Positions 7,673 through 16,788 of a stretch of 64,000 bases of DNA are shown here, piece after piece (the first letter of the stretch is position 1; each line of letters starts with the position of its first letter). The notes beneath the pieces are model-generated. The model was not told where the DNA came from, did no database searches, and saw only the letters and a list, made by a program, of their open reading frames with translations. The translations under genes and the position numbers were made by a program. The stretch is from Bacteroidales bacterium (GTDB taxonomy: Bacteria; Bacteroidota; Bacteroidia; Bacteroidales; UBA932). The DNA is taken from contig SUYP01000012.1 of the NCBI GenBank assembly GCA_015060395.1, positions 1 through 64,000 of the forward strand. Direction: 5' to 3'.

Positions 7673-8812
7673 CTATTTCAAGAGCTTGTCAAGGAGCTTC
7701 CTGAGAGACTTCTCATCCACTACCTGACCGTCCACGAGCTCTCCGTCAGCGATGATGTAGGTCGCAGGAAGAGCCTGGAGATTGTAGGTCACGACGTATG
7801 GCGAGTCAGCTCCGAGGCCGTCGCATACGTTGATCCAAGGAAGATTCTGCTGCTTCACGACCTGAGCCCATCCGGCCTTGTCAGGATCGATGGCCGCCTG
7901 GTAGATCTCGAATCCCTTTGAATGGTAGTCTTCGTAAAGAGCCTTGAGGACATCGAGGTTGAACATCTTCTGGCCTGCATCGGAAGAGTTCCAGAAGTAA
8001 AGCATTATCACCTTTGCTTCAACTTCGCTGAGCTTGATCTTGTTTGCGTTCACGTCAGGAAGAACCACGTCAGGGAATCCCACGGCGCTGGCTGTCTTGA
8101 GCTTGTGCTCGAGCTCGAGGAAGCCGTGTCTTCTCTCCGCTTCCTTCCTCAAAGCCTTGACATACTTCGAATCAGGATATGCAAGTGCCAGTGAATCAGC
8201 AATATTCATAAAGTGGATCGCGTCTGTTGACTGGCCGAACACCGGAAGATTGGCGCCGAAGTTCTGATAAAGGACCGGAACCACTGTAAGCGAGCGGCTG
8301 TTCTCGAGGACATAGCGTACGCACTGTCTGTAGTAGTCGATATACTCCTTTCCGATCTGGCGTCTGAGTGCCAGAGCCTCTTCAGCCTCGGCAGTCTCGG
8401 CCTGTGCGGCCATAGCCTGGATCTTTGCCTGTGCGGCAGAATAGTCTTTCTCCACCTTGGCAAGCTTTGCAGACTCGGCAGAGCCCTCAACGGTGTAGTT
8501 TCCGAGGGTGTCGGCAGCAACACTCACCTTGTCGCCAGCTTCAAGGAGAAGAGAAGCGACTCTCTTGTCGTTGTGGAACATATAGACGAATTCAGGCTGT
8601 CCCTTTTCAACGCCTACCTTGTATGAGAATCGTCCCGAAGCATCTGTCTTGACAGTGTCGAGCACTTCATATCTGTTTACATTCAGAAGCTTGATCACCA
8701 CTTCTGATGACGGAGCCGAGGCTATGATTCCATCTACCTTGGCTGACGGTGTGCAGGCTGCGACAAGAAGAGCAGCTGCAGCACATTTGATCACATTACT
8801 GAATCTTGACAT
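7673..8812 (-). CDS. Lipoprotein with DUF4369-like and thioredoxin-like domains, lacking the CXXC motif
   Basis: A 379-residue exported lipoprotein with signal peptide and lipobox LVAAC (lipidated C20). The N-terminal beta-rich region (about 25-120) resembles DUF4369, followed by a helical stretch and a C-terminal thioredoxin/AhpC-like fold (about 235-379). Where TlpA-like proteins have WCXXC, this one reads FWNSSDAGQK, so both redox cysteines are missing. The cis-proline region (LQALPATYII) is kept. It is therefore unlikely to be a disulfide reductase; a binding or chaperone role is possible. Its ATG overlaps the end of the HIT gene by 17 bp, which suggests translational coupling. Confidence 0.8.
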   Translation of the reverse strand: MSRFSNVIKCAAAALLVAACTPSAKVDGIIASAPSSEVVIKLLNVNRYEVLDTVKTDASGRFSYKVGVEKGQPEFVYMFHNDKRVASLLLEAGDKVSVAADTLGNYTVEGSAESAKLAKVEKDYSAAQAKIQAMAAQAETAEAEEALALRRQIGKEYIDYYRQCVRYVLENSRSLTVVPVLYQNFGANLPVFGQSTDAIHFMNIADSLALAYPDSKYVKALRKEAERRHGFLELEHKLKTASAVGFPDVVLPDVNANKIKLSEVEAKVIMLYFWNSSDAGQKMFNLDVLKALYEDYHSKGFEIYQAAIDPDKAGWAQVVKQQNLPWINVCDGLGADSPYVVTYNLQALPATYIIADGELVDGQVVDEKSLRKLLDKLLK

Positions 8813-9203
8813 ATTCGCTGTTGATTGCAGAAGCTATCGCAGCGAATTCCTCCTGCGAAAGCTCAAGTTTCTTTTTTCTGAAATCCATATCTCCCTCTGT
8901 CTGAAGCGGTACGAGATGGATGTGTGTATGAGGGACTTCCATTCCGAGAACGGCCACGCCCACCCTCTTGCAAGGGACTGCAGCCTTGATAGCCTCGGCT
9001 ACCTTCTTGGCAAATGCGCAGAGGCCGATATAGGTCTTGTCGTCGAGGTTGAATATATAGTCATCCTCCACGTTCTTCGGAATGACAAGGGTATGTCCCT
9101 TCGCCATCGGGGCGATGTCAAGGAATGCATAGTATTCCTCGTTTTCCGCCACTTTGTAGGACGGAATCTCTCCCTTGGCTATTCTGGTGAATATTGTTGC
9201 CAT
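8796..9203 (-). CDS. HIT family nucleotide hydrolase
   Basis: A 135-residue histidine-triad protein of the Hint/HinT type, which acts on nucleoside phosphoramidates or related nucleotides. The triad HTHIHL is at about residues 95-100. The N-terminal IFTRIAKGEIPSYKV is typical of the family. It sits 32 bp after greA, a pairing I recall as common in Bacteroidetes, and overlaps the following lipoprotein gene by 17 bp. Confidence 0.93.
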   Translation of the reverse strand: MATIFTRIAKGEIPSYKVAENEEYYAFLDIAPMAKGHTLVIPKNVEDDYIFNLDDKTYIGLCAFAKKVAEAIKAAVPCKRVGVAVLGMEVPHTHIHLVPLQTEGDMDFRKKKLELSQEEFAAIASAINSEYVKIQ

Positions 9204-9235
9204 AATACACTGGTGTTAATGTCCTTCGCTCAGTT

Positions 9236-9703
9236 CTAGAGAGTGATGTCAAGGATCTCGAACTTGATGATGCCGGCCGGTACCTTGGCCTCAACGACAT
9301 CACCCACAGAATGACCCATAAGCGCCTGTCCGATAGGGGTCTTAGCGGCAAGTTTGCCTGCCATAAAGTCCGCCTCGTTCTCGCTCACAAGGGTGAATGT
9401 CATAATCTGGTTTGCGGTAAGGTTCTTCACCTTCACCTTGTTGAGCATCTGCACCTTCTCGGTACCGATCTGCGATTCGTCGATGACTCTGGCGTTCGCC
9501 ACGAGATTCTGGAGCTTGGAAATATTCAGCTCGAGGAGGCCCTGAGCCTCTCTAGCAGCCTCATATTCAGCATTTTCGGACAAGTCACCCTTATCCCTGG
9601 CCTCTGCGATTGCCGCAGAGATTACAGGACGTTGTGCGATTGCCTCGGCAAGCTCCTTCTTCAGTTTGTCAAGACCCTCCTGGGTCATATATTGAAGTGC
9701 CAT
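9236..9703 (-). CDS. greA: Transcription elongation factor GreA
   Basis: Rescues backtracked RNA polymerase by stimulating transcript cleavage. The 155-residue protein has the N-terminal coiled coil, with acidic tip residues in DLSENAEYEAAREAQ (about residues 39-53), and the C-terminal FKBP-like domain ending in GQALMGHSVGDVVEAKVP. Length and start fit the family. It is co-directional with the HIT gene downstream. Confidence 0.96.
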   Translation of the reverse strand: MALQYMTQEGLDKLKKELAEAIAQRPVISAAIAEARDKGDLSENAEYEAAREAQGLLELNISKLQNLVANARVIDESQIGTEKVQMLNKVKVKNLTANQIMTFTLVSENEADFMAGKLAAKTPIGQALMGHSVGDVVEAKVPAGIIKFEILDITL

Positions 9704-9726
9704 AATTATTTGTATGTTTTAAATTT

Positions 9727-10179
9727 CTAAAATTTCGGTTTCATTATCTCGGAATATATCACGAGTTTCTTCGGGTCGATCTTTTCGCCCTTCTTTCCGG
9801 AGGTTTCATCCTCCTGAAGCATCTTTCTTTTTGCTGCCGGTCTCAGCGGTTCTGCCTTAGGTCTCGTCGTTCTGTTGACAGTTTCCATAAAGCTGACAGG
9901 CTCGACAGCTGGCTTAACCGGTTCCGGCTGGACAACCACAGGCTTGACTTCCACGATCTGTCCGTCGTCATCAAAGACCACCTCCGGCTCGGCAGACTCC
10001 CCCGCGGCCTCTTCCAAGGCCTCAAGAATCCATCCCTTGACATCAAGCCCTCCGGCTTCCGGATCGTCTTCAGAAGTCACCGGGGCAGAGGGTTTCCTGC
10101 CGGATTTCTCCAGCCTGCTGCTCACGGCCTTGAGAATGACTGCGGCAAGGGCAATCAGCAAACCTATGATTTCTTCCAT
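9727..10179 (-). CDS. Hypothetical membrane-anchored protein
   Basis: A 150-residue protein I do not recognise. An N-terminal hydrophobic helix (about residues 3-20) is followed by a long, low-complexity region rich in acidic residues, proline and valine. A basic C-terminal block then ends in KKLVIYSEIMKPKF. The conserved-looking tail after a disordered linker suggests a cytoplasmic docking segment. It lies between ribF and greA on the same strand, about 25 bp from each. Confidence 0.6.
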   Translation of the reverse strand: MEEIIGLLIALAAVILKAVSSRLEKSGRKPSAPVTSEDDPEAGGLDVKGWILEALEEAAGESAEPEVVFDDDGQIVEVKPVVVQPEPVKPAVEPVSFMETVNRTTRPKAEPLRPAAKRKMLQEDETSGKKGEKIDPKKLVIYSEIMKPKF

Positions 10180-10204
10180 ATCTTATTGTTTTTCAGTTCC
10201 CTCG

Positions 10205-11101
10205 TCAGGCTCGGGATGACAATTCCAGGATTGTCAGGCAGGCATCCCTGTCTTTTTCGAGCTGCTGTCTCAGTTCTTCAAACGAGCCGAACTTCACCTC
10301 ATCCCTTATCTTGGAGACGAATGTTACTTCTATGTCCAGTCCGTATATATCTTCGTCAAATCCGAAGATATTGGTTTCTATCGTCCTGGCATTGCCGGGG
10401 CCGACAGTAGGTCTGCATCCTATGTTGCACATACCATAGAGGTTCCGATCCAGTGTCCTGACCTTCACGAAATATACTCCGTTGCCCGGTACGAGCTTCA
10501 GAGGTTCGTAGAGCTGCATATTGGCAGTCGGGAAGCCTATGGTCCTTCCCAGCCTGTTGCCTGCAATAACCACTCCGTGGAGTCCGTAGGCATATCCCAA
10601 CATTGCAGCTGCATCGCTTACATCTCCCGCCTCAAGCCTTTCGCGGATCTTTGTGGAGCTGACGGCATATCCGCGCTCCGACGACACCATATCCGTCCTT
10701 ATGACCTCGAGACCGAGGCTTTCGGCAGTTCTGGCCACGTCATCCGCATCTGAAGCATCACAGCCCATCCTGTTGTCATAGCCGACCAGGACAGCTGACG
10801 CTCCGTATTCATTCATCAACATCCGGAGATAGTCCTCCGTAGTCAACGTGCTGAAGTCCTTCGTGAACTGAAGCACCTCAACCTTGTCCACTCCCAGGGC
10901 GCGAAGCATAGCCTTCTTTTCCGCAAGAGTGGTGAGAAGCCTGAGCGAACGGGCTTCTTTTTGCAGCACATTACGGGGATGTGGCCAGAATGTGACGACC
11001 ATACTTTCATCCCCGCGTACTGCTGCAGCTTCGACAAGCTGCTGTATTACAAGACGGTGTCCGGTGTGGACACCGTCGAAAAATCCGGTTGCTACAACCA
11101 T
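10205..11101 (-). CDS. ribF: Bifunctional riboflavin kinase / FAD synthetase
   Basis: Makes FMN and then FAD from riboflavin. The N-terminal nucleotidyltransferase domain opens with GFFDGVHTGHR (about residues 6-16), and the C-terminal kinase domain has GRTIGFPTANM (about 182-192). The protein has 298 residues and begins almost at the first catalytic motif, so the usual 10-20 residue lead is missing. An in-frame TGA three codons upstream rules out a longer form. It overlaps the end of the glycogen synthase-phosphorylase gene by 10 bp. Its last codons (LSSRA) lie in a TCATCCCGAGC sequence that looks like an intergenic repeat. Confidence 0.92.
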   Translation of the reverse strand: MVVATGFFDGVHTGHRLVIQQLVEAAAVRGDESMVVTFWPHPRNVLQKEARSLRLLTTLAEKKAMLRALGVDKVEVLQFTKDFSTLTTEDYLRMLMNEYGASAVLVGYDNRMGCDASDADDVARTAESLGLEVIRTDMVSSERGYAVSSTKIRERLEAGDVSDAAAMLGYAYGLHGVVIAGNRLGRTIGFPTANMQLYEPLKLVPGNGVYFVKVRTLDRNLYGMCNIGCRPTVGPGNARTIETNIFGFDEDIYGLDIEVTFVSKIRDEVKFGSFEELRQQLEKDRDACLTILELSSRA

Positions 11102-14100
11102 CTTACAAGTTCAAAGTCCTGTCTGTGAGGGAGTTTCGCATTCTTTGCGTAGATACGTCCTGCCACCTGATAGATACCTGATCTGTCAGGGCTGATGGCA
11201 GCGGCATACTTCGCTGTGCCGTCAGCAGACTCTACCGGAGCGAACTCATATCTCTCCTGGATGTGGAGTCTTCCCTTCTTGTCTGTAGTTGCGAAAAGGA
11301 TCTCTACACCGATCTCCTCAGCATTGAGGTCGCCGATGTTGAGGACGATCTCGGCATTGAACTCGTTTCCGATAGCAAGCGAGTCGCTGTTGCTGTCCGG
11401 AGCGGTCACTGACACCACCTCTACGTTCTTCCACTCACGGCGGAGTCTCTTCTTCCAAGCCGCGATCTCACGAGCCTCTGCATAGTCATCGGCTACAATG
11501 CCGTCAACGCGTGCTGCCTGAGGTACATAATACTGGTTGATGTAGTCGGTGAGCATACGGTTGGTTGTAAAGTTGCAGGCCACCTGAGCCACACAGTTCT
11601 TGATGTACTCGATCCAGTCTGATGAACGGCCTGTCGAGAGGCTCTTGTTGTAGAATGTAGGAGCGATCTCGTTCTCGATGATGTTATAGATCGTAGCCGC
11701 ATCGAGCTCGTCCTGATAGTTCTGGTCATCGTAAGTGCGTTCCATAGGAAGAGCCCAGCCGGCGCCCTTCTTATAGCCCTCAACCCACCATCCGTCGAGT
11801 ACTGAGAAATGCATTACACCGTTCATCGCTGCCTTCTCGCCTGATGTACCTGAAGCCTCGAGAGGACGTGTAGGGTTGTTCATCCATACGTCAACACCCT
11901 GTACGAGGTACTTCGCTACTGTGATGTCGTAGTTAGGCACGAATACGATCTTACCGATGAAGCGTGGCTGCTTGGAGATGTCCACGATCATCTTGATGAG
12001 ATCCTGTCCTGCCTTGTCAGCTGGGTGAGCCTTTCCTGCGAAGAGGAACTGTACAGGCTGCTTAGGATCGTTGACGATCTCTGCAAGTCTGTCAAGGTCA
12101 CGGAAAAGGAGGTGTGCTCTCTTGTATGTAGCGAAACGGCGTGCGAAACCGATTGTGAGTACGTCGTCGCGGAGAGTCTCCTTGATTGTTACCACCTGCT
12201 TAGGTGAATAGTGGCTTGCTGCTGCTGGGTCAGAGAGTCTTCTCTTCACCTCTTCGATGAGCTTCTTGCGGAGTGAAGTGCGGATGTTCCATACTTCCTC
12301 GTCTGCCACCTTGTATATACCGTCGAAGCAAGACTTGTCATAGTGGTGTGTCTTGAATTCCTCGCCGAATACCTTTGCGTGTACTTCCTTCCACTCCGGT
12401 GCTGTCCAGGTCGGATAGTGTACACCGTTTGTCACGTAGCTTACGTGGAGTTCCTCAGGGAGGTAGCCAGGCCACATATGTCCGAGGATGTCGCGGCTCA
12501 CTTCACCGTGGAGCCAAGAAACACCGTTCACCTCCTGAGAGATGTTGGCTGCGAGGATTGACATAGAGAACTTCTCGTTCACATTGGCACCGTCGTTCTT
12601 TCCGAGACCCATCATTGTCTCCCAGTCGATCTTAAGACGCTGAGGATAGTGGCCGATGTACTTGCGGAGAAGACCTTCGTCGAATGCGTCGTGGCCTGCA
12701 GGTACTGGAGTGTGGGTTGTGAAGAGTGATGAAGCCCTTACAACTTCGAGAGCCTCCTGGAACTCGAGGTTCTGCTCTGAAATGAGCTCACGGAGACGCT
12801 CGAGGCCGATGAATGCTGCGTGACCCTCGTTGCAGTGGTAAACCTGCGGAGCGAAGCCGAGCTTGCGGAGGGCACGGATACCGCCGACACCGAGGAGAAG
12901 CTCCTGCTTGAGACGGTTTTCCCAGTCACCGCCGTAGAGGTTATAAGTGATTGACCTGTCCTCAGGAAGGTTCTCAGGAATGTCTGTATCGAGGAGATAG
13001 AGTTCTGTACGGCCTACGTCAACTCTCCAGAGACGGGCATTGAGGTTGCGGCCAGGGAATGCGACGCTGATAGTCACCCAGTTGCCGTTCTCGTCACGTA
13101 CCGGAGTTGCAGGAATCTTGTTGAAGTTCTGTGCAACGTCCTCTGCAACCTGCTCTCCGTGTGCGGTGAGCTTCTGGTTGAAGTATCCGAAACGGTAAAG
13201 GAGGCCGACAGCCACGAGGTTGGTGTTCATATCGGATGTCTCCTTGATGTAGTCACCGGCAAGGATACCGAGACCGCCTGAATAGATCTTGAGGGATGTA
13301 TCAAGACCATACTCCATACAGAAGTATGCTACAGAAGGGGTTGTACGCTCTGCCTTGAGGGCCATATACTCGTTGAACTCCTCCATCACTATCTTGAGGT
13401 CGGCGAGGAACTTGCTGTCCTTCTCGAGCTTCTGATATCTCTTGAGGCTCACCTTATCGAGCATTGCGATAGGGTTCTGGCCTGATGCTTCCCACGCCTG
13501 TGGGTCAATTGATGCAAAGAGGTTCTTTGCTGACTCGTTCCAGCACCACCAAAGGTTCTTGGAAAGTATTTCGAGGTCTTTAAGTGACTCTGGAAGGTGG
13601 CGGGAAACGATCACGCTGTTCCAGGTTGGCTGATTAACTTCAAATTTCTTGTATTCCATATTTTTGTCATTGCGTGCAGCCGGATACACTCCGCCTGCCT
13701 TTATTAATTTTTCGAGAGCCTTCGAATAGGCCTCCTTATAATATACGATATTGTTTTCCCAGAGAGCTATCTCAGATACGTCCTTGGCGTTCTGCATATA
13801 CTTCTTTCGGCTGTCCTTGCGGAGCGATGCGATCTCCATCACACGCTGTGCCACTCCATCGACAACCTCGAAATAGTTCGAGTCGCTTCTGTCGAGCACT
13901 GTGATGCCAGGATGCTTCTTTCCGTAGTATGTGCGCACCCAGAGGCCGAATCCGGCAAGGGTGGTGGTCAGGGTCGGAACCCTGAACGCAAGGCTCTCGA
14001 GCGGGGTATATCCCCAAGGCTCATAGTATGATGGGAAGAGCGTCAGGTCAAGACCTGCGAGAAGGTCGTAGTAAGGCATATTGAAGATGCCGTCGTTGCC

Positions 14101-15330
14101 GTTGAGATAAGACGGGATGAAATATACCTTGACCTTGTCACCCGCTGCGTTGTTCAGGTGCAGGTCGTTGAGACGTCTGGTCACATTGTCATATTCAGGA
14201 TTCATCAGATAGTGCGATGTCCTGGTCACATAGCCAGATCCGTTTCCGGCAAGCTTCGCAAGAAGCTGCTTGTCAGGGCCGTTGTGGCCTGAAGGGATCA
14301 TAATGAATGCGTGGACGCACTTGCCTTTGAAATCCGTATGATTGAGCTTGTCAAGGGCGTCGATGAACACATCTATACCCTTGTTTTTCCACTCATAGCG
14401 TCCGCCTATGCCGACAAGTATCGCATTTTCAGGCACTTCCTCGCCGCACATAGCCGAAGCTACGGTCATAAGTTTCTTCCTTGCCCTTTCCCTGAGAGCG
14501 TCATACTCTTCATCGGTGGCAGGGGTGAAGCTAGGTTCGAATCCGTTAGGGGTCACTACATCAACCGGCCTTCCGAGGAACTGTCTGCATTCCTGGGCCG
14601 TAATGTCGCTCACTGTCGTGAAGATGTCGCTGTTCTGCGCAGCCTTCTTCTCGAGAGAGTGTCTTGCGACAACATTGAAATGTCTGGCCTTCTCATCAGC
14701 ATTGTAGCCGAGTATGCCGTCGTAAAGAGGCAGGTTGTTTCCTGCAATGCATCTTCCGATCACGGTCGCGTGTGTGGTGAATACAGTAGCGACTGGGACA
14801 TTCTTCGACTTCAGATAAAGAAGTCCAGTTCCGGTCATCCACTCGTGGAACTGAGCCACGACCTTGTCCGATGCTTCCAGATTGAATCTGTAGAAGCTTT
14901 CGATCACTCTTCCGGCAGCGTAGCCGAAGAGTGCGGATTCACGATAGTCCCAGTTGCCGGTCAGAGAGTCCACTCCGAACTTCTTCCAGAAGTCGGTGAG
15001 GATCTCGTTCTGCATCGTGAGGAACTGTTTGAAATCCACAAGGATCGCTGTCGGCTTGCCTGGAACGTTCCAGCGTCCGACGCGCACTCTCAGCCCTTCT
15101 GAAGCGGCCTGGGTCCTCCAGGCCCTGTAAAGCATCGGATCCTCGATGAAATCGGGATTGCTCTCAGTATCCATCCACACATCCGGTCCTACCATTATGT
15201 GATGTCTGTTATACTCGCTCTTCAGATAAAGGGACTTGGTGGCGATCACAGTATATATGCCGCCCACCTTATTACACACTTCCCAACTAACCTCAAACAG
15301 ATAATCAGGCTTGATAAGTTCTGTTTTCAT
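11092..15330 (-). CDS. Fusion of glycogen synthase (GT3-like) and alpha-glucan phosphorylase (GT35)
   Basis: A 1412-residue cytoplasmic protein joining two opposing enzymes. Residues 1 to about 550 match eukaryotic-type glycogen synthase: FEVSWEVCNKVGGIYTV (12-28) and FPSYYEPWGYTPLESLAFR (432-450). Residues from about 558 match glycogen phosphorylase, with substrate and PLP-pocket motifs GGLGILAGDY (685-694) and EASGTSGEKAAMNG (1158-1171), K1166 being the expected PLP lysine. M558 starts the phosphorylase part exactly, which suggests a fusion of two adjacent genes. A C-terminal beta domain (about 1300-1412) follows. Both active sites look complete. It is the last glycogen gene before ribF. 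Confidence 0.93.
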   Translation of the reverse strand: MKTELIKPDYLFEVSWEVCNKVGGIYTVIATKSLYLKSEYNRHHIMVGPDVWMDTESNPDFIEDPMLYRAWRTQAASEGLRVRVGRWNVPGKPTAILVDFKQFLTMQNEILTDFWKKFGVDSLTGNWDYRESALFGYAAGRVIESFYRFNLEASDKVVAQFHEWMTGTGLLYLKSKNVPVATVFTTHATVIGRCIAGNNLPLYDGILGYNADEKARHFNVVARHSLEKKAAQNSDIFTTVSDITAQECRQFLGRPVDVVTPNGFEPSFTPATDEEYDALRERARKKLMTVASAMCGEEVPENAILVGIGGRYEWKNKGIDVFIDALDKLNHTDFKGKCVHAFIMIPSGHNGPDKQLLAKLAGNGSGYVTRTSHYLMNPEYDNVTRRLNDLHLNNAAGDKVKVYFIPSYLNGNDGIFNMPYYDLLAGLDLTLFPSYYEPWGYTPLESLAFRVPTLTTTLAGFGLWVRTYYGKKHPGITVLDRSDSNYFEVVDGVAQRVMEIASLRKDSRKKYMQNAKDVSEIALWENNIVYYKEAYSKALEKLIKAGGVYPAARNDKNMEYKKFEVNQPTWNSVIVSRHLPESLKDLEILSKNLWWCWNESAKNLFASIDPQAWEASGQNPIAMLDKVSLKRYQKLEKDSKFLADLKIVMEEFNEYMALKAERTTPSVAYFCMEYGLDTSLKIYSGGLGILAGDYIKETSDMNTNLVAVGLLYRFGYFNQKLTAHGEQVAEDVAQNFNKIPATPVRDENGNWVTISVAFPGRNLNARLWRVDVGRTELYLLDTDIPENLPEDRSITYNLYGGDWENRLKQELLLGVGGIRALRKLGFAPQVYHCNEGHAAFIGLERLRELISEQNLEFQEALEVVRASSLFTTHTPVPAGHDAFDEGLLRKYIGHYPQRLKIDWETMMGLGKNDGANVNEKFSMSILAANISQEVNGVSWLHGEVSRDILGHMWPGYLPEELHVSYVTNGVHYPTWTAPEWKEVHAKVFGEEFKTHHYDKSCFDGIYKVADEEVWNIRTSLRKKLIEEVKRRLSDPAAASHYSPKQVVTIKETLRDDVLTIGFARRFATYKRAHLLFRDLDRLAEIVNDPKQPVQFLFAGKAHPADKAGQDLIKMIVDISKQPRFIGKIVFVPNYDITVAKYLVQGVDVWMNNPTRPLEASGTSGEKAAMNGVMHFSVLDGWWVEGYKKGAGWALPMERTYDDQNYQDELDAATIYNIIENEIAPTFYNKSLSTGRSSDWIEYIKNCVAQVACNFTTNRMLTDYINQYYVPQAARVDGIVADDYAEAREIAAWKKRLRREWKNVEVVSVTAPDSNSDSLAIGNEFNAEIVLNIGDLNAEEIGVEILFATTDKKGRLHIQERYEFAPVESADGTAKYAAAISPDRSGIYQVAGRIYAKNAKLPHRQDFELVRWL

Positions 15331-15353
15331 TATGGTATAAATAAATTATTTAT

Positions 15354-15393
15354 TTTCCCCGGCCGAAGTCATTCACGACTCCGTCCGGGGAAA
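15354..15393 (-). terminator. Intercistronic stem-loop between the GH57 gene and the synthase-phosphorylase fusion
   Basis: TTTCCCCGG at 15354-15362 pairs with CCGGGGAAA at 15385-15393, with a further inner AGTC/GACT pairing. No U-run follows on the minus strand, so it may be an mRNA stabiliser or partial terminator rather than a full stop. Confidence 0.5.
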
Positions 15394-15409
15394 TGATATC
15401 TGCGTTATA

Positions 15410-15422
15410 GATTACTCGAGTC
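15410..15422. repeat. Short dispersed motif GATTACTCGAGTC
   Basis: Second copy of the 13-mer also found at 1242-1254, here with the perfect palindrome ACTCGAGT at its core. It lies just downstream of the GH57 gene. Confidence 0.4.
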
Positions 15423-15434
15423 AGATCGGGAAAT

Positions 15435-16775
15435 CTATTTCTTTGTAGTCTTCTTTGCTGCAGGCTTCTTAGCCTTTGGCTCAGCCTTCTTCGCAGGTGT
15501 CTTGGCCTTTGGTGCAGCCTTCTTCACTGTCTTCTTTGCCGGAGCCTTGGCCTGCTTTGCGGCTGCAAAGTTAATATCTGAAACGGAAATTGCATCATCT
15601 ACTCGCAAAATAAAATCGCTGAGAACGTTCATATAATTGATAAACGCCTCATACGGAGTATCATACGGGTTGAAATATTTATGCACAGCTCCGTCCGAGA
15701 AGAACTTTGTACACATATAATAGAAGTGGTCGCTCTCCTGGAGATGGCCGAAATCCGACCAAAGTGTCTCGTCATTGAGGAGGGCGAGCTTCTCTGCCTG
15801 GTCATTGAGCTTGTTGAACGCGTCGTTCTGGAGCTCATTTCCGAGCCAAGCTGTCACGTCACGCTCCTCGTCTGCCCAGGAGATAGGATCCATCACGTCA
15901 AGTTCACCTACAGGGCGATGCTTCTTGGCAGCCTGTGTAGGGGTCACGAACTCGAATTCTCCGTCCTTGATGACGATCTCAGGAAGAGCTCTCATAAAGT
16001 CGAAGATACCGCTGGCAGCCTTCTGATGCTCACCGAATGTCTCGTAGTCCATAAAGAGGTTCACGATGTCCTCGTTCTGAGCGGCAGCCTTGATCCAAGA
16101 AAGATACTTCTCGCCTGTGAGCGGCCAATCCGACCAGCCTCTGTCTGAGAAGCGGAATGCGATGTCGTCGCTGAGAGAAGAGTTCTTGAGAAGGAGCTTG
16201 AGGCTTGGAGCCTGAGCGCAGCTGTAAATAAAGTTAGGGCTCTTCCATCCGAGGACGTGTCTTGCGCCTTCGGTAAGCATTGTCTTGAAGCCCATATCAT
16301 AAACCATCTCGCCGATTGCATCAGAGTAGATGAGCTCGGTGTTGCGGAACGCCTTTGGAGTCACGCCGAAGTAGTGCTCGATGGCAGCCTTGTGCTTGAG
16401 CACCTGGTTCTTGAACTCGATAGGTGATGCGAGTGATGCGAGTGAATGGTAGTAAGTCTCAGAAAGGAATTCCACATTGCCGGTCTGGGCGAGCTTGCGG
16501 AAGCTCTCGATCACTTCAGGAGCATATCTGTCGAACTGCTCGAGAACTGAACCTGAGATGGAGAATGCCACCTTGAATGCACCCTTGTTGGCCTCGATGA
16601 GCTCGAGAAGAAGGGCGTTCATTGGAAGATAGCACTTCTGGGCTACCCTGCGGAGAATGGTTCTGTTGGCGAAGTCGTCATAGTAATGCGAATCCTTTCC
16701 GATGTCAAAGAATCTGTATAATCTCAATCTGTTTGGCTGATGAACCTGGAAATACAGACATATACTCTTTTTCAT
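15435..16775 (-). CDS. GH57 family alpha-glucan-acting glycosidase with lysine/alanine-rich tail
   Basis: A 446-residue GH57-type (alpha-amylase or glucanotransferase) enzyme. Family signatures are visible: HQPNR (12-16), the nucleophile region FRNTELIYSD with E147, and the acid region MDYETFGEH with D243. The exact specificity is not readable. The last 41 residues (406-446) are almost entirely K, A, P and T, repeating AKK/PKA/PAKK, and resemble a histone H1-like tail. I chose the ATG at 16775, where the family N-terminus begins; an upstream in-frame ATG runs into the preceding gene. It starts 13 bp after the glycosyltransferase stop and belongs to the glycogen cluster. Confidence 0.88.
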   Translation of the reverse strand: MKKSICLYFQVHQPNRLRLYRFFDIGKDSHYYDDFANRTILRRVAQKCYLPMNALLLELIEANKGAFKVAFSISGSVLEQFDRYAPEVIESFRKLAQTGNVEFLSETYYHSLASLASPIEFKNQVLKHKAAIEHYFGVTPKAFRNTELIYSDAIGEMVYDMGFKTMLTEGARHVLGWKSPNFIYSCAQAPSLKLLLKNSSLSDDIAFRFSDRGWSDWPLTGEKYLSWIKAAAQNEDIVNLFMDYETFGEHQKAASGIFDFMRALPEIVIKDGEFEFVTPTQAAKKHRPVGELDVMDPISWADEERDVTAWLGNELQNDAFNKLNDQAEKLALLNDETLWSDFGHLQESDHFYYMCTKFFSDGAVHKYFNPYDTPYEAFINYMNVLSDFILRVDDAISVSDINFAAAKQAKAPAKKTVKKAAPKAKTPAKKAEPKAKKPAAKKTTKK

Positions 16776-16788
16776 AATGTATGTTGTT

